Of a stretch of 64,000 nucleotides of DNA, positions 7,751 to 16,837 are shown in pieces. Numbering within the stretch: the first letter of the stretch is position 1; each line of letters opens with the position of its first letter. The notes below the pieces were generated by a model. It worked only from the letters and a program-made list of their open reading frames with translations, was not told where the DNA came from and did no database searches. The position numbers and the translations under genes were made by a program. Origin of the DNA: Pseudomonas sp. GV085. GTDB taxonomy: Bacteria; Pseudomonadota; Gammaproteobacteria; Pseudomonadales; Pseudomonadaceae. The stretch is taken from NCBI RefSeq assembly GCF_003050925.1, contig NZ_QAOV01000009.1, positions 186,001 through 250,000 on the forward strand, in the 5' to 3' direction.

Positions 7751-9169
7751 TTATTTTTGTGGCATGTCCAGCAACCGGAAAAACCGCTCCCGCACCTGCA
7801 CATGATCACTGTGCGCCACATTGAATCGTAGAAACTGATTGGCATCCGCCGCTTTGCTGAGCAAGGTTCCCGGTGCCAGTACCAGGTCGATTTCCAGACC
7901 CTTTCTGGCCAGGCACTCGGCTTTGAACCCCTGCGGCAATCGCGTCCAGATGTACAGCCCTTCCCCCGGCAGCGACGACACCGAACACCCAGCTTCGCCC
8001 AGCCACGCGGCCACCCGGCTGTTCGACTCATAGAGCCGGTCCACCGTGCGGCGCATGTGTTTGGCGTAGCTGCCGTCGCTGAGCATGGTGCAGATGATCT
8101 GCTCGGCCATTTCCGAGGTCATGCCGCCGCAGGCCATTTTCAGCGTCACCATCCGCGCCGCCAGTAGCGGTGACAGCACCGCGAAGCTGACGCGGCTGTT
8201 GGCGGTCAGGGTCTTGGAGAACCCGGAGACGTAAGAGACATTGTCCAGCCCGCTCGCGGCCAGGCGTGGCGTCCGGCGTTGCTGCATGTCGCAGTACAAA
8301 TCGTCTTCGAGAATGTGGAAATTGTAGCGATGGCTCAGCTCCACCAAGCGGTAAACCTGCGCCGAGGTGAACGAGTGCCCGGTCGGGTTGTGCAGGGCAT
8401 TGTTGGTCATGTAGAGCACGGGACGATGGGCGATCAGTAGTTGCTCGAACGCGTCCAGGTCCATGCCGTCGCAGTCGCGGCGGATGGTGATGACCTTGGC
8501 CCCATGCCAGGCCAGATTGGTGTGCATCGTGAAGTAACACGGATCGTCGAGCAGCACCGTGTCGCCGGGCTTGACCAGCAGGCGCATCAGCATGTCGATG
8601 GCTTGTACGGTGTTGGCGGTGGTGATGATCTGTTCCACCGGCGCCTCGATGCCCAAGGTCGACATCTTGACCCGCAAAGCCTGGCGCAATGGCAGGTAAC
8701 CGCTGGCGTTGCCGTATTCACCCATGCGCAAGGTTGTCGCGCGAAGCGTGCCGCGCACGGCTTTGAGCAATTCTTCGGCAGGCAGCCACGAGGACGGCAA
8801 AAAACCAGCCCCCGGTCGCAGCGCACCATTGTCCAGCAGCACCGCGCGGCGGACCACGCTGAGGGTGTCTTGCGGGAGCAGGTCCGGCCCGGCGTTGGCC
8901 GGCAGGGTGGTGCTGGAGCGGTGCACGTAGTGCCCGGAACCCTGGCGTGAAACCACCAGGCCCTTGGCCCGCAAACGGTCGAGGGCGTCGACCACCGTGG
9001 ACTTGCCCACGTGCATCAAGTCGGAGAGTTCGCGAATCGGCGGCAGCCTGGAGCCGTGGGGCAGGCCGCCCTGACTGATCGCCACCGTTAATTGATCGAC
9101 GATCTGCTGGACCAGCGGCACACCCGGCTGGAACTCGATAGCGGCGATCACTGCGCGCTGAGCCTGCAT
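7751..9169 (-). CDS. MocR-family transcriptional regulator (GntR helix-turn-helix fused to aminotransferase fold)
   Basis: 472 residues. Residues about 1-80 are a winged helix of the GntR type (LPPIRELSDLMHVGKSTVVDALDRLRAKGLV). The rest is a fold-I aminotransferase domain with the PLP-binding lysine in GFSKTLTANSRVSF and the N-P motif in NNALHNPTGHS. MocR proteins use PLP or an amino-acid adduct as effector and usually control the divergent neighbour. Here that neighbour is the transporter at 9321, and a perfect palindrome sits between the two genes. It is probably the pathway-specific regulator of the biosynthetic cluster and senses an amino acid-like compound. Confidence 0.9.
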   Translation of the reverse strand: MQAQRAVIAAIEFQPGVPLVQQIVDQLTVAISQGGLPHGSRLPPIRELSDLMHVGKSTVVDALDRLRAKGLVVSRQGSGHYVHRSSTTLPANAGPDLLPQDTLSVVRRAVLLDNGALRPGAGFLPSSWLPAEELLKAVRGTLRATTLRMGEYGNASGYLPLRQALRVKMSTLGIEAPVEQIITTANTVQAIDMLMRLLVKPGDTVLLDDPCYFTMHTNLAWHGAKVITIRRDCDGMDLDAFEQLLIAHRPVLYMTNNALHNPTGHSFTSAQVYRLVELSHRYNFHILEDDLYCDMQQRRTPRLAASGLDNVSYVSGFSKTLTANSRVSFAVLSPLLAARMVTLKMACGGMTSEMAEQIICTMLSDGSYAKHMRRTVDRLYESNSRVAAWLGEAGCSVSSLPGEGLYIWTRLPQGFKAECLARKGLEIDLVLAPGTLLSKAADANQFLRFNVAHSDHVQVRERFFRLLDMPQK

Positions 9170-9191
9170 TTTACTGGTCTCTCCGGCAGTA

Positions 9192-9217
9192 AAGTTCGTT
9201 TGATTCTATACGAACTT
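9192..9217. promoter_or_regulatory. Perfect palindrome between divergent MocR and transporter genes
   Basis: AAGTTCGT at 9192-9199 and ACGAACTT at 9210-9217 form a perfect 8-base inverted repeat with a 10-base spacer. It starts 22 bases upstream of the MocR start codon and about 100 bases upstream of the transporter start. Position and symmetry fit an operator for the divergent regulator. Binding is inferred, not shown. Confidence 0.55.
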
Positions 9218-9320
9218 GCTCTGACCAAGACAAACATCTCTTTCTACTATCGCTCTGGAGTGTTTTCGGATTGTCGACCTGTTGCCGGTCGTTCAGTCGC
9301 CAAGGTTCATGAGGTGCTGC

Positions 9321-10421
9321 ATGAGTTTAGAAACGACCGCCGTCGTGGCGAAACCGGTGATCAACCTGCGGTTGTTCACCATTCGAATCATCACGGCCGT
9401 GGCGCTGTTCGCGGTGTTGGGCAAGGCCAACGTCTGGCTCGATACCGCCACCAACAGCATTCTGGCCTTGGGTTATCGGGCCTTGTTGTTACTGCTGCCA
9501 CTGACGTTGCTGGTACTCGGTCGCCGCTCCTTGAGTGTCACGCTGCTGTGTGCCGCCATGGGCTTGGTGCTGCTGGCGGTCACCCGCAACCAGGGCGTCG
9601 TCATGTTTGCCGCGGCGCTGTTTGCCTACGGCATTGCGATTGCCGGTTACCTGATCAAGAGCGAAGCGGCGCAGACCAAGGAAGGCGCGGCCTATAACCG
9701 CGTGGCCATGAACATGGGCAGCCTGTTGGCTGGCCTGATCCTGCTGTCGCCGCTATTGACCCCAACCATGTTTTTTCTCGGCGCCGCCAGTTTTGTCCTG
9801 CTGTGCCTGCCCATCGCCATGGGCGCGACCTTCACCACCGAAGCCGCGGTGGCACGCCCTGCCAGCCAGGAAGGCAGCGGCTGGCGCAACAAACTGCCGT
9901 GGGTGATCGCCGGCGTCATCATGGGCATCAAGCTGTTTGGGGTGTTCTCGATCCTGCCGCAAGCGATCCTGCTCCAGACCGGCGAACTGCCGGCCTGGTA
10001 CGGCCTGATGCTGATCCTCAACAGCGCCGTGGTGGTATTCGCGCAAGTGCCGGTGATGAAACTGATCGAGAGCACCGGGCGCTTCAAGGTGTTGACGGTC
10101 ATCGGGATCATCGTCGGCGGTTTTGCGGTGCTGTCTTCACCGGCTGCGTTCCACGTCGAAACCCTGGTCGGCGCACTGGTCTGGGTGGCGCTGCTGTCCA
10201 TTGCCGAGTGCGCGTTCAGTCACCTCGATTACTTCTCGGTCAAGCAGAACAACATGTTCGTCAAGGAAGTGTCTTTGGGCGTCGGCGCCGGATTGACCGT
10301 GTTGATCATGCGGGTCATGCCGCCTCCCTACAACGCGCTGGTGCTGGCAGCCATTGGCGCTGGCGGGATTCTGGTCTGGTACTGGCTCAACCGTAAATCA
10401 ATCGCGTCGCTGCATGACTGA
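9321..10421 (+). CDS. MFS-type transporter, first gene of the cluster
   Basis: 366 residues with 10-12 hydrophobic segments and short basic loops between them, for example GYRALLLLLPLTLLVLGRRS and LFGVFSILPQAILLQTG. I read it as a major-facilitator-type permease, slightly short for that family. The start at 9321 (MSLETTAVV) is chosen because GAGGTG lies 5 bases upstream. It is transcribed away from the MocR gene and leads the cluster, so export of the product or uptake of a precursor is likely. Subfamily and substrate cannot be told from the sequence. Confidence 0.75.
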   Translation: MSLETTAVVAKPVINLRLFTIRIITAVALFAVLGKANVWLDTATNSILALGYRALLLLLPLTLLVLGRRSLSVTLLCAAMGLVLLAVTRNQGVVMFAAALFAYGIAIAGYLIKSEAAQTKEGAAYNRVAMNMGSLLAGLILLSPLLTPTMFFLGAASFVLLCLPIAMGATFTTEAAVARPASQEGSGWRNKLPWVIAGVIMGIKLFGVFSILPQAILLQTGELPAWYGLMLILNSAVVVFAQVPVMKLIESTGRFKVLTVIGIIVGGFAVLSSPAAFHVETLVGALVWVALLSIAECAFSHLDYFSVKQNNMFVKEVSLGVGAGLTVLIMRVMPPPYNALVLAAIGAGGILVWYWLNRKSIASLHD

Positions 10422-10463
10422 GTCATCGCCGTTTCGGTTTTCACTTTGCAAGTCGGGGGTTTT

Positions 10464-11744
10464 ATGAATACGACTTCGTGCGTAGTAGTGGTTGGGTACA
10501 ACGGCAGTCGGGTTCACGATGTCCAGAAGCTGCGCGATCTGTGCAAGTCGCTGTACAACGCCAGGCTGATCCTGCTGGTCGAGCAGATTCAGCCTCAGGA
10601 CGATCAGGTCGCTGATCACGTTTGCAGTACATCGCTGGCCGAGAAAGACGTTCCGGCCTCTCTCGAACTGGTGGTCGGTTGCCTGAATGCCGATTGCTGG
10701 GAACTGATCGGCGTGCTGCCGTTTTCGGATCGCGGCGTGCTGCTCGGTGCGGCGCTGGCCAACCATTTCGGCCTGCCCGGCATTACCCCGGCCGAGGCGC
10801 GAGCGGGGTTGGACAAACAGATTTTCCGCCAACTCGAAGCGACTGCCACTGCGGCACCCGAGGATTACCGGCCGATCGTTTCCACCCGGATCGAGAGCCT
10901 GCCGGAACTGCGTCAGCGCGTGATCGAACTGGGCGGCAAGGCGTTCATCAAGCCTGCCTGCGAAGGTGCCAGCCGCGGCTGCCGGGTCATTCGGCACCCG
11001 TCCGAATGCGACGAGGCATGGCAGGCCCTCAAACCCTATCGCGAGGGCGGCATCTTGCTTGAAGAACTGATCCAGAACGCCCGCGAATACAGCTGGGACT
11101 ATGTGGCGGGAAGTACCTGGATCACCGAAAAAACCACCACCGATGGCGCCTACCGCGCCGAGATCCAGCAAGTGGTGCCAGCGCACTTGGCGGCGGACGC
11201 ACAGGCGCGGCTGATGGCCGCCGGCCGACACATGGCGGGGCTGGTATCGCAGGACAACGGAGCCTGGCACAACGAAGTTTTCCACAGGGCCAATCACCGC
11301 ACTTCGGCCGTGGAAACCAACATGCGCCCCGGTGGCATGCACATCTGGGACCTGGCCCGTAAGGCGTTCATCGACTTCGATCCGTGGGAGCGCTGGGTCC
11401 GCTGGGCCGTGGAAGGCTACATCGCCAACCATGATCCAGTACCACGCGGTTACTGCGGCATACGCCTGTTGCGAGCGAACACCGGCGGCATCCTGCGGGA
11501 CGTACCGGACATCCAGGCCCTGGCCCGGTCGCTGAACATCGAATTGGTGGAAGCGGTGCTGACCAAGCGCATTGGTGATTCGGTCAGCGCACTGGTGAAA
11601 GACAACTTCTCGTTCATCGGCCACATCGTGTTGTTCAACGAGCAGTACGAACGCCTCAGCCTGGACCTGACGCGTCTGGCCGAGGCCATTGAATCAAGGG
11701 TCGGGATCACCAGCCTGGCAGCGCCGGCGAGGGCTGTGGGCTGA
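10464..11744 (+). CDS. ATP-grasp ligase
   Basis: 426 residues (start at ATG 10464). An N-terminal pre-ATP-grasp part begins VVVVGYNGSR. The ATP-grasp fold shows the lysine strand AFIKPACEGASRGCRVI, the LLEELIQ edge, and the metal/phosphate site FHRANHRTSAVETNMRPGGMHI, with a glutamate and asparagine two residues apart (ETN). Such enzymes join a carboxylate, activated as acyl phosphate, to an amine. In this cluster it most likely forms an amide or dipeptide bond on the small product. Substrates are unknown. The C-terminal 100 residues resemble the tail region of amino-acid ligases of this type. Confidence 0.8.
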   Translation: MNTTSCVVVVGYNGSRVHDVQKLRDLCKSLYNARLILLVEQIQPQDDQVADHVCSTSLAEKDVPASLELVVGCLNADCWELIGVLPFSDRGVLLGAALANHFGLPGITPAEARAGLDKQIFRQLEATATAAPEDYRPIVSTRIESLPELRQRVIELGGKAFIKPACEGASRGCRVIRHPSECDEAWQALKPYREGGILLEELIQNAREYSWDYVAGSTWITEKTTTDGAYRAEIQQVVPAHLAADAQARLMAAGRHMAGLVSQDNGAWHNEVFHRANHRTSAVETNMRPGGMHIWDLARKAFIDFDPWERWVRWAVEGYIANHDPVPRGYCGIRLLRANTGGILRDVPDIQALARSLNIELVEAVLTKRIGDSVSALVKDNFSFIGHIVLFNEQYERLSLDLTRLAEAIESRVGITSLAAPARAVG

Positions 11745-11805
11745 GTCGTGGATCAAGCAGCAGCGATCGATGTTTTTTGCAGTATTGATCAAGAGGGTTA
11801 CGTAA

Positions 11806-12300
11806 ATGAATGCACACATGACCTGTGATGAGCGCTTCATCGCTCTGGCACGGGAATTCAACTATGACATCTACGGCGAGAACACCGCTGGCGGACATTA
11901 CGCGCCGCTGATTCGTCATCACGATGAACTGTATATCAGCGGTCTGGTGCCGCGCATGAACGGCAAAATCCACTATCCGGGGCGGGTCGGACTGGACCTC
12001 GACATGGCGGATGCGCAAGCGGCCGCCAGCATCAGTGCGATCCGCGGGTTGGCGCTGATCGTTGATGCCATTGGTTCGCTGGACAAGATCAAGTCGTTGA
12101 TTCGGGTCACGGTGTATGTGAGATCCACGGAAGATTTTGTCGACCTCAGTGAAGTCGCCAATGGCGCATCGGATGTTTTCAGTCACGTACTGGGCGATGC
12201 CGGGAAACATACACGCACTACAGTTGGTGTTTATCAGTTACCGAAAAATGCGGCGATTGAAGTTGATATGATCGTGGCGTTGCGACCGACGGTGTTATAA
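11806..12300 (+). CDS. RidA (YjgF/YER057c/UK114) family protein
   Basis: 164 residues with the RidA-fold pattern: an N-terminal strand region, LYISGLVPR, a central helix (AAASISAIRGLALIVDAIGSLDKI), the strand IRVTVYVRSTEDF, and KHTRTTVGVYQLPKNAAIEVDMIVAL at the end, split here across several strands. The arginine of the IR/TRTTVGV segment matches the residue that holds carboxylates in RidA proteins. Classical RidA hydrolyses reactive enamines and imines formed by PLP enzymes. A member beside an aminotransferase and an ATP-grasp ligase may clear or channel an imine in the pathway. Confidence 0.85.
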   Translation: MNAHMTCDERFIALAREFNYDIYGENTAGGHYAPLIRHHDELYISGLVPRMNGKIHYPGRVGLDLDMADAQAAASISAIRGLALIVDAIGSLDKIKSLIRVTVYVRSTEDFVDLSEVANGASDVFSHVLGDAGKHTRTTVGVYQLPKNAAIEVDMIVALRPTVL

Positions 12301-12383
12301 GTGAAGTTACCCGGCTTTACACTGTTGAAGGGTTCGCCTAAGGTCGGGTAACTCCATTCGACAGAATAAGTTGGAAACAGCAA

Positions 12384-12869
12384 ATGAATAACGTTCAGGG
12401 CGCGTTTTTTTCATATAAGGATTTTCGCCAGAGTCTGGATCAACAGCCGATCAAACCTCGCGTGTGGAAAGGTGCCGAACTTAGCGACATGCGCCAGACT
12501 CTTGAGGCCAGCGACGTCGATATTATTGCGCTGGCCCACGATAATACTCTCGAAGGTTGCCAACTGACGCCCGGCATGGCGGTGTCCATGCAATGGCTGG
12601 TGCCGGGTTCAACACTCTATGGTCATGCCCATGCCTGGTGGCATCTGTTCGTCATCCAGTGCGGCAGCGGCGCCTTGTCACTGGGCGATGCAGACGAGGT
12701 AAACGTCGGCCCCGGGGATGTATTGCTGGTACCGGCCTGGACCCGTCACGGCTTCGTCAACACCAGCGCCACCGAGCCGCTGGCAATGCTCAACCTCAGC
12801 AACATGCCGCAGATGGCATTGCTATCCAACCACGCCGACAACGTTGGGCTGATCCCCCGCCCGCTGTAA
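12384..12869 (+). CDS. Small cupin-domain protein
   Basis: 161 residues with a single cupin barrel. The first motif is GHAHAWWHLFVIQCGSGALSLGD, given here as its core HAHAWWHLFVIQ, and the second is VGPGDVLLVPAWTRHGFVNTS. Histidines in both motifs could bind a metal. The product may be an enzyme (isomerase, lyase or dioxygenase) or a binding protein. It closes the first transcription unit of the cluster, because a terminator follows 20 bases after the stop. Confidence 0.8.
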   Translation: MNNVQGAFFSYKDFRQSLDQQPIKPRVWKGAELSDMRQTLEASDVDIIALAHDNTLEGCQLTPGMAVSMQWLVPGSTLYGHAHAWWHLFVIQCGSGALSLGDADEVNVGPGDVLLVPAWTRHGFVNTSATEPLAMLNLSNMPQMALLSNHADNVGLIPRPL

Positions 12870-12889
12870 ATTCCTTTCTGCTGCACACC

Positions 12890-12922
12890 AGGGAGTCCGC
12901 ATACGCTGACTCCCTTTTTTGG
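12890..12922 (+). terminator. Terminator after the cupin gene
   Basis: AGGGAGTC at 12890-12897, a 10-base loop and GACTCCCT, followed by TTTTT. It splits the cluster into an upstream unit (transporter to cupin) and a downstream unit (GST to MBL). Confidence 0.85.
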
Positions 12923-12966
12923 TTTTTGTGCACCTGAAAAATGCCCTCTGGCGATTTAACGCTCTG

Positions 12967-13002
12967 ATTTCTGTATCGATAGAAATACATAATTTCTGTA
13001 TC
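12967..13002. promoter_or_regulatory. Direct repeats in the promoter region of the second unit
   Basis: ATTTCTGTATC occurs at 12967-12977 and again at 12992-13002, 25 bases apart, with a GAAATACAT inverted element between them. MocR regulators often bind direct repeats about two to three helical turns apart. This differs from the palindrome at 9192, so the second unit may answer to a different regulator, perhaps the MocR gene at the far end. Confidence 0.4.
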
Positions 13003-13079
13003 TGTTCAGCGCTTAAGCAACTTACTACGATCACTTCACATGCAACGGATTAATGTGTTTAGTGCAAAGGGAGTGTTCT

Positions 13080-13724
13080 ATGGGAAGTACGAAGTTAAAG
13101 CTGTATCTGGGGGCGGACTATGTCAGTGCCTTTGCCATGTCGGCTTTTGTGGCTTTAAAGGAAAAGCAACTTTCCTTTGATCTGGTAACGCTGGATTTGA
13201 AGTCGCGTGAAAACTATCTGGACAGTTACCGCGATCTTTCGCTGACGTGCAAGATTCCTGTGTTGGTTCACGAAGGTTTTGCGCTGTCGGAGTCTTCAGC
13301 CATTGCCGAGTATCTGGAAGAACTCGCTCCTGCTTCAAAAAGAATTTACCCGCAAGACATCAAGCAGCGTGCCCGTGCCCGTCAACTGCAGGCCTGGCTG
13401 CGCAGCGATCTGCTGGTGGTGCGTAAAGAGCGTCCGTTTGATCTGGTGTATTTCGGCAAGAAGGACACGCCGCTGTCCGACGAAGCCCGGGCTGCTACCG
13501 ACCGTCTGTTCCATGTGGCCGACCGTTTGCTGGAAGAGGGCGCCGAGCATCTGTTCGGTGACTGGAGCATTGCCGACACCGACCTTGCAATCATGCTCAA
13601 CCGCCTGGTTGCCAACGGTGATCCGGTGCCGACACGTCTCGCGGCGTATGTGCGTCGCCAGTGGGATCGCGACAGCGTCCGGGCATGGATGGACATAGAG
13701 CGCAAAGCGCCGGCCATCGCGTAA
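13080..13724 (+). CDS. Glutathione S-transferase (YfcF-like)
   Basis: 214 residues. The N-terminal thioredoxin-like domain reads LYLGADYVSAFAMSAFVALKEKQL and has the cis-proline strand CKIPVLVHEGFALSESSAIAEYLEE, with the ES pair that binds the glutamyl part of glutathione. An all-helical C-terminal domain follows (GDWSIADTDLAIMLNRL). The start at 13080 has AAAGGGAG just upstream. It resembles YfcF-type GSTs. A GST leading a biosynthetic unit could form or cleave a thioether, detoxify a reactive intermediate, or isomerise one. Confidence 0.85.
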   Translation: MGSTKLKLYLGADYVSAFAMSAFVALKEKQLSFDLVTLDLKSRENYLDSYRDLSLTCKIPVLVHEGFALSESSAIAEYLEELAPASKRIYPQDIKQRARARQLQAWLRSDLLVVRKERPFDLVYFGKKDTPLSDEARAATDRLFHVADRLLEEGAEHLFGDWSIADTDLAIMLNRLVANGDPVPTRLAAYVRRQWDRDSVRAWMDIERKAPAIA

Positions 13725-13745
13725 ACGACCATCAGGAGCGCGGCC

Positions 13746-15086
13746 ATGCAAGGACTGTCGGAGCACGAACGCTACAAACCCTATAACGCACGCACCATTC
13801 GCGACACGCCCTGGTGGGACAAGTTGACCCCGGCATTGCAGGAAGCCATGACCGTGGTAGCCCGGGTCATGCCGTTTCGCACCAACGAATACGTGCTGGG
13901 CACGCTGATCGACTGGAACAATATCCCGGACGATCCGGTTTTCCGCATGACCTTCCCCCACAAGGACATGTTGCTGGTGGAGGAGTATGCCTCGCTCAAA
14001 CACCTGATCGAGCAGGATGACAGCGCGGCGATCAAGCGTCGGATCGAGGCGATCTGGCGGCGCATGAACCCGCATCCGGCCGGGCAGTTGACCCACAACG
14101 GTGTCACCCTCAATGGCAAAGTCCTGCCGGGCATCCAGCACAAGTACCGCGAGACCGTGCTGTTTTTTCCCGGTGCCGGGCAGACTTGTCATGCGTACTG
14201 CACCTTCTGTTTCCGCTGGGCGCAGTTCATTGGCGAAGAAGAACTCAAGTTCAACGCCCGTGAATCCCGGGAGCTGGTCAGTTACCTGAAGGTGCACAAC
14301 GAAGTGACCGACGTGCTGATTACCGGCGGCGACCCGATGATCATGAACACCCGCTCGCTGGCCGGTTACATCGAACCGCTGCTGGCGTTGCCACACCTGA
14401 AGAACATCCGCATCGGCACCAAATCCGTGGCGTACTGGCCGCAGCGTTTTGTCAGCGACAAGGATGCGCCCGAGCTGCTGGAGCTGTTCCGACGCATCGT
14501 CGCGGCGGGGAAAAGCCTGTCGATCATGGGCCACTACAACCACCCGGTGGAGATCCGCCAGACCATCGCCCGCCAGGCCATCGAGCACATTCGCTCGACG
14601 GGCGCGACGGTGCGCATGCAGGCGCCAGTGATCCGCCACATCAACGAAAACCCCGCCGATTGGGCCGCGCTGTGGACCGAAGGGGTGCGGCTCGGGGCGG
14701 TGCCTTATTACATGTTCGTCGAGCGTGACACCGGCCCCAGTCACTACTTCGCGATGCCGCTGGCCCGGGCCTTCGAGATCTTCCAGGCGGCGTATCGCAC
14801 GGTGTCGGGGCTTGCGCGCACGGTGCGCGGGCCATCCATGAGCACCTTCTACGGCAAGGTGTTGATCAACGGCATCGAGACCGTCGCCGGGGAAAAAGTC
14901 TTCGTCTTGCAGTTCCTCCAGGCACGCAATCCGCAATGGGCGCTGCGCACGTTCTACGCGCGCTTCGATCCGCAAGTGACCTGGTTCGACGACCTGCAAC
15001 CGGCCTTCGGCGAGCGTGCGTTCTTCTTTCAGACCGAGCTCACCGCCGTGCCGGAATTGATACCCGTGTTGCTGGAAACGGCGTAG
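13746..15086 (+). CDS. KamA-like radical SAM protein (lysine 2,3-aminomutase superfamily)
   Basis: 446 residues. The [4Fe-4S]/SAM motif is C148-x3-C152-x2-C155 (CHAYCTFC), followed by the VLITGGDPMIM strand. The later part aligns with lysine 2,3-aminomutases: PYYMFVERDTGPSHYF and then VSGLAR. In true aminomutases the PLP lysine lies in GGGGK, 16 residues after SGLA begins. Here the aligned lysine K371 is kept, but the glycines are replaced (STFYGK). So it may bind PLP weakly or not at all and may not be an aminomutase. It probably performs a radical rearrangement or cleavage on an amino acid in this pathway. Confidence 0.82.
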   Translation: MQGLSEHERYKPYNARTIRDTPWWDKLTPALQEAMTVVARVMPFRTNEYVLGTLIDWNNIPDDPVFRMTFPHKDMLLVEEYASLKHLIEQDDSAAIKRRIEAIWRRMNPHPAGQLTHNGVTLNGKVLPGIQHKYRETVLFFPGAGQTCHAYCTFCFRWAQFIGEEELKFNARESRELVSYLKVHNEVTDVLITGGDPMIMNTRSLAGYIEPLLALPHLKNIRIGTKSVAYWPQRFVSDKDAPELLELFRRIVAAGKSLSIMGHYNHPVEIRQTIARQAIEHIRSTGATVRMQAPVIRHINENPADWAALWTEGVRLGAVPYYMFVERDTGPSHYFAMPLARAFEIFQAAYRTVSGLARTVRGPSMSTFYGKVLINGIETVAGEKVFVLQFLQARNPQWALRTFYARFDPQVTWFDDLQPAFGERAFFFQTELTAVPELIPVLLETA

Positions 15087-15111
15087 GAAATTTCATGAAT
15101 AATGGGGAAAT

Positions 15112-15993
15112 ATGGATATGAGCAGTATCCCGTTTGATCAACGCGAGGGCGTTATCTGGCTCGACGGCGAGTTCGTCGAGTGGTCCCGGGCGCAGTTGCA
15201 TGTGCTGACCCATGGCCTGCATTACGCGAGCACCGTGTACGAAGGCGAGCGGGTCTACAACGGCAGGATCTTCAAGCTGCGCGAACACAGCGAGCGCTTG
15301 TACCGCTCGGCGCAATGGATGGACTTTGCCATCCCCTATGCGCTGGCTGAACTGGAGGAGGCCAGCCAGGAACTACTGCAACGCAACAAGGTGGTCGACG
15401 GCTATCTGCGCCCGGTGGCCTGGCGCGGCAGCGAGATGATTTCCACCTCGGCGCGTTTCAACCGTGTGCACGTGGCCATCGCGTGCTGGCAGTGGCCGAG
15501 CTATTTCGACCCGGCGGCGCGCATGGCCGGCATCCGCTTGAAAACCGCGACCTGGCGCCGCCCGCCGCCGAGCAGCAGCCCGTTCGAAGCCAAGGCCTCC
15601 GGGCATTACCAGATCGCCACACTGAGCAAGCACGACGCCGAGAACACGGGTTACCACGATGCGCTGATGCTCGACTGGCGTGGCCACATTGCCGAAGCCA
15701 CCAGCGCCAATGTGTTTTTCGTCAAAGGCCGGACTTTGCACACACCGACCCCGGACTGCTTTCTCAATGGCATTACCCGGCAGACCGTCATTGAGTTGGC
15801 CAAAGCGCTGGACTACCAGGTGATCGAACGCACGATTTTGCCTACGGAGCTTGGCGACTTCGACGAGTGTTTTCTCACCGGCACTGCCGCCGAAATCACC
15901 CCGGTGCAGAGCATCGACGCGCAGCACTATCGACCGGGTGACGCCTGCCGCGACTTCATCGCTGCGTACACCTCAACCGTCAACGCCGGATAA
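15112..15993 (+). CDS. Class IV aminotransferase (branched-chain aminotransferase-like)
   Basis: 293 residues of the fold-IV PLP family, the same length as IlvE-type enzymes. Key features are GLHYASTVYEGERVYNG near residue 35, the PLP-binding lysine K161 in FEAKASGHYQ, and the glutamate in HIAEATSANVFFV that holds the pyridine nitrogen. The end, CFLTGTAAEITPV, is also typical. It should transfer an amino group between an alpha-amino acid and a keto acid. As the genome presumably has its own ilvE elsewhere, this copy is likely dedicated to the cluster product. Confidence 0.88.
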   Translation: MDMSSIPFDQREGVIWLDGEFVEWSRAQLHVLTHGLHYASTVYEGERVYNGRIFKLREHSERLYRSAQWMDFAIPYALAELEEASQELLQRNKVVDGYLRPVAWRGSEMISTSARFNRVHVAIACWQWPSYFDPAARMAGIRLKTATWRRPPPSSSPFEAKASGHYQIATLSKHDAENTGYHDALMLDWRGHIAEATSANVFFVKGRTLHTPTPDCFLNGITRQTVIELAKALDYQVIERTILPTELGDFDECFLTGTAAEITPVQSIDAQHYRPGDACRDFIAAYTSTVNAG

Positions 15994-16011
15994 CCCGCCA
16001 GGAATCTCACC

Positions 16012-16770
16012 ATGTCAGACCAAGGGATTGTTGCGTCTCAACCTTGCATTTCACTCGGCCATCGTCACGAAGAACTGTCGACGTTGGGCTGGACTGTGCT
16101 GACTCCCGAGGAATTTGCCGATGATGTCGTAGGCACCTTGCGCGAGTTCGGTCCGATCCTTCCACAGTTCAACGGCCAGATGGCCTTTGCCATTACCCGC
16201 AGGCCGGGTTACGAAGACTTGCCGTATTCCCAGAGCATGAACGGCATCGGCCCGCACACTGAAGCGCCGGTGTACGGACCGCCACCTCGCTACCTGGCGT
16301 TGCATTGCCATAAACAGGCTACGTGCGGTGGCGGGCACACCGGATTGGTGGACGGCTACGAATTTCTCAAGTCCCTCGAACACAGCGAACCGCAACTGCG
16401 TGAGTGGCTGAAGGACACGCCGGTAGAGTTTGTCGCCACCGCCAAACCGGGCGAACCGGAACAACGGCGGGTCAAGGAATACATCCTCACGCCTACAGAG
16501 GACGGGGATATTTTCCGCTTCAGCTACAACCAGTTTCACTACGGCGACGTGAACCCGTCCAAGGCAGCCCTGCAGCAATCCCTGGTTGCCAACAGCACCT
16601 CGCCACTGGCCAGGTTTGCCGTGCTCGGCGAAGCGTACTTCGTAGAGCACAACGTTCCGGTGCTGATTCCCGACGGAAGCCTGCTGATTTGGGACAACTG
16701 GCGAATGATCCATGCGCGCAGTCGTTACACTGACCCGGCGCGCCACCTGACCCGCTATTGGCTGGCCTGA
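16012..16770 (+). CDS. Fe(II)/2-oxoglutarate-dependent oxygenase (TauD/clavaminate synthase-like)
   Basis: 252 residues. Metal ligands are H82 and E84 in GPHTEAPVYG and H234 in RMIHARSRY; R248 near the C-terminus would bind 2-oxoglutarate. The HxE form, instead of the common HxD, is known from clavaminate synthase. The strand LLIWDNWRMIHAR is characteristic of the family. It probably hydroxylates or desaturates the amino-acid scaffold made by this cluster. Confidence 0.82.
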   Translation: MSDQGIVASQPCISLGHRHEELSTLGWTVLTPEEFADDVVGTLREFGPILPQFNGQMAFAITRRPGYEDLPYSQSMNGIGPHTEAPVYGPPPRYLALHCHKQATCGGGHTGLVDGYEFLKSLEHSEPQLREWLKDTPVEFVATAKPGEPEQRRVKEYILTPTEDGDIFRFSYNQFHYGDVNPSKAALQQSLVANSTSPLARFAVLGEAYFVEHNVPVLIPDGSLLIWDNWRMIHARSRYTDPARHLTRYWLA

Positions 16771-16837
16771 CTTTTCCGTCGCCCTTCCTTCTTTTGGCGT
16801 ACCCCTTGGCGGGTACGCGCCTTACAGGTATCGCGTC

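Noticed and set aside
13335..14999. 554-codon minus-strand frame
   Set aside because: Antisense of the GST and KamA-like genes; the plus strand carries the radical SAM cysteines.
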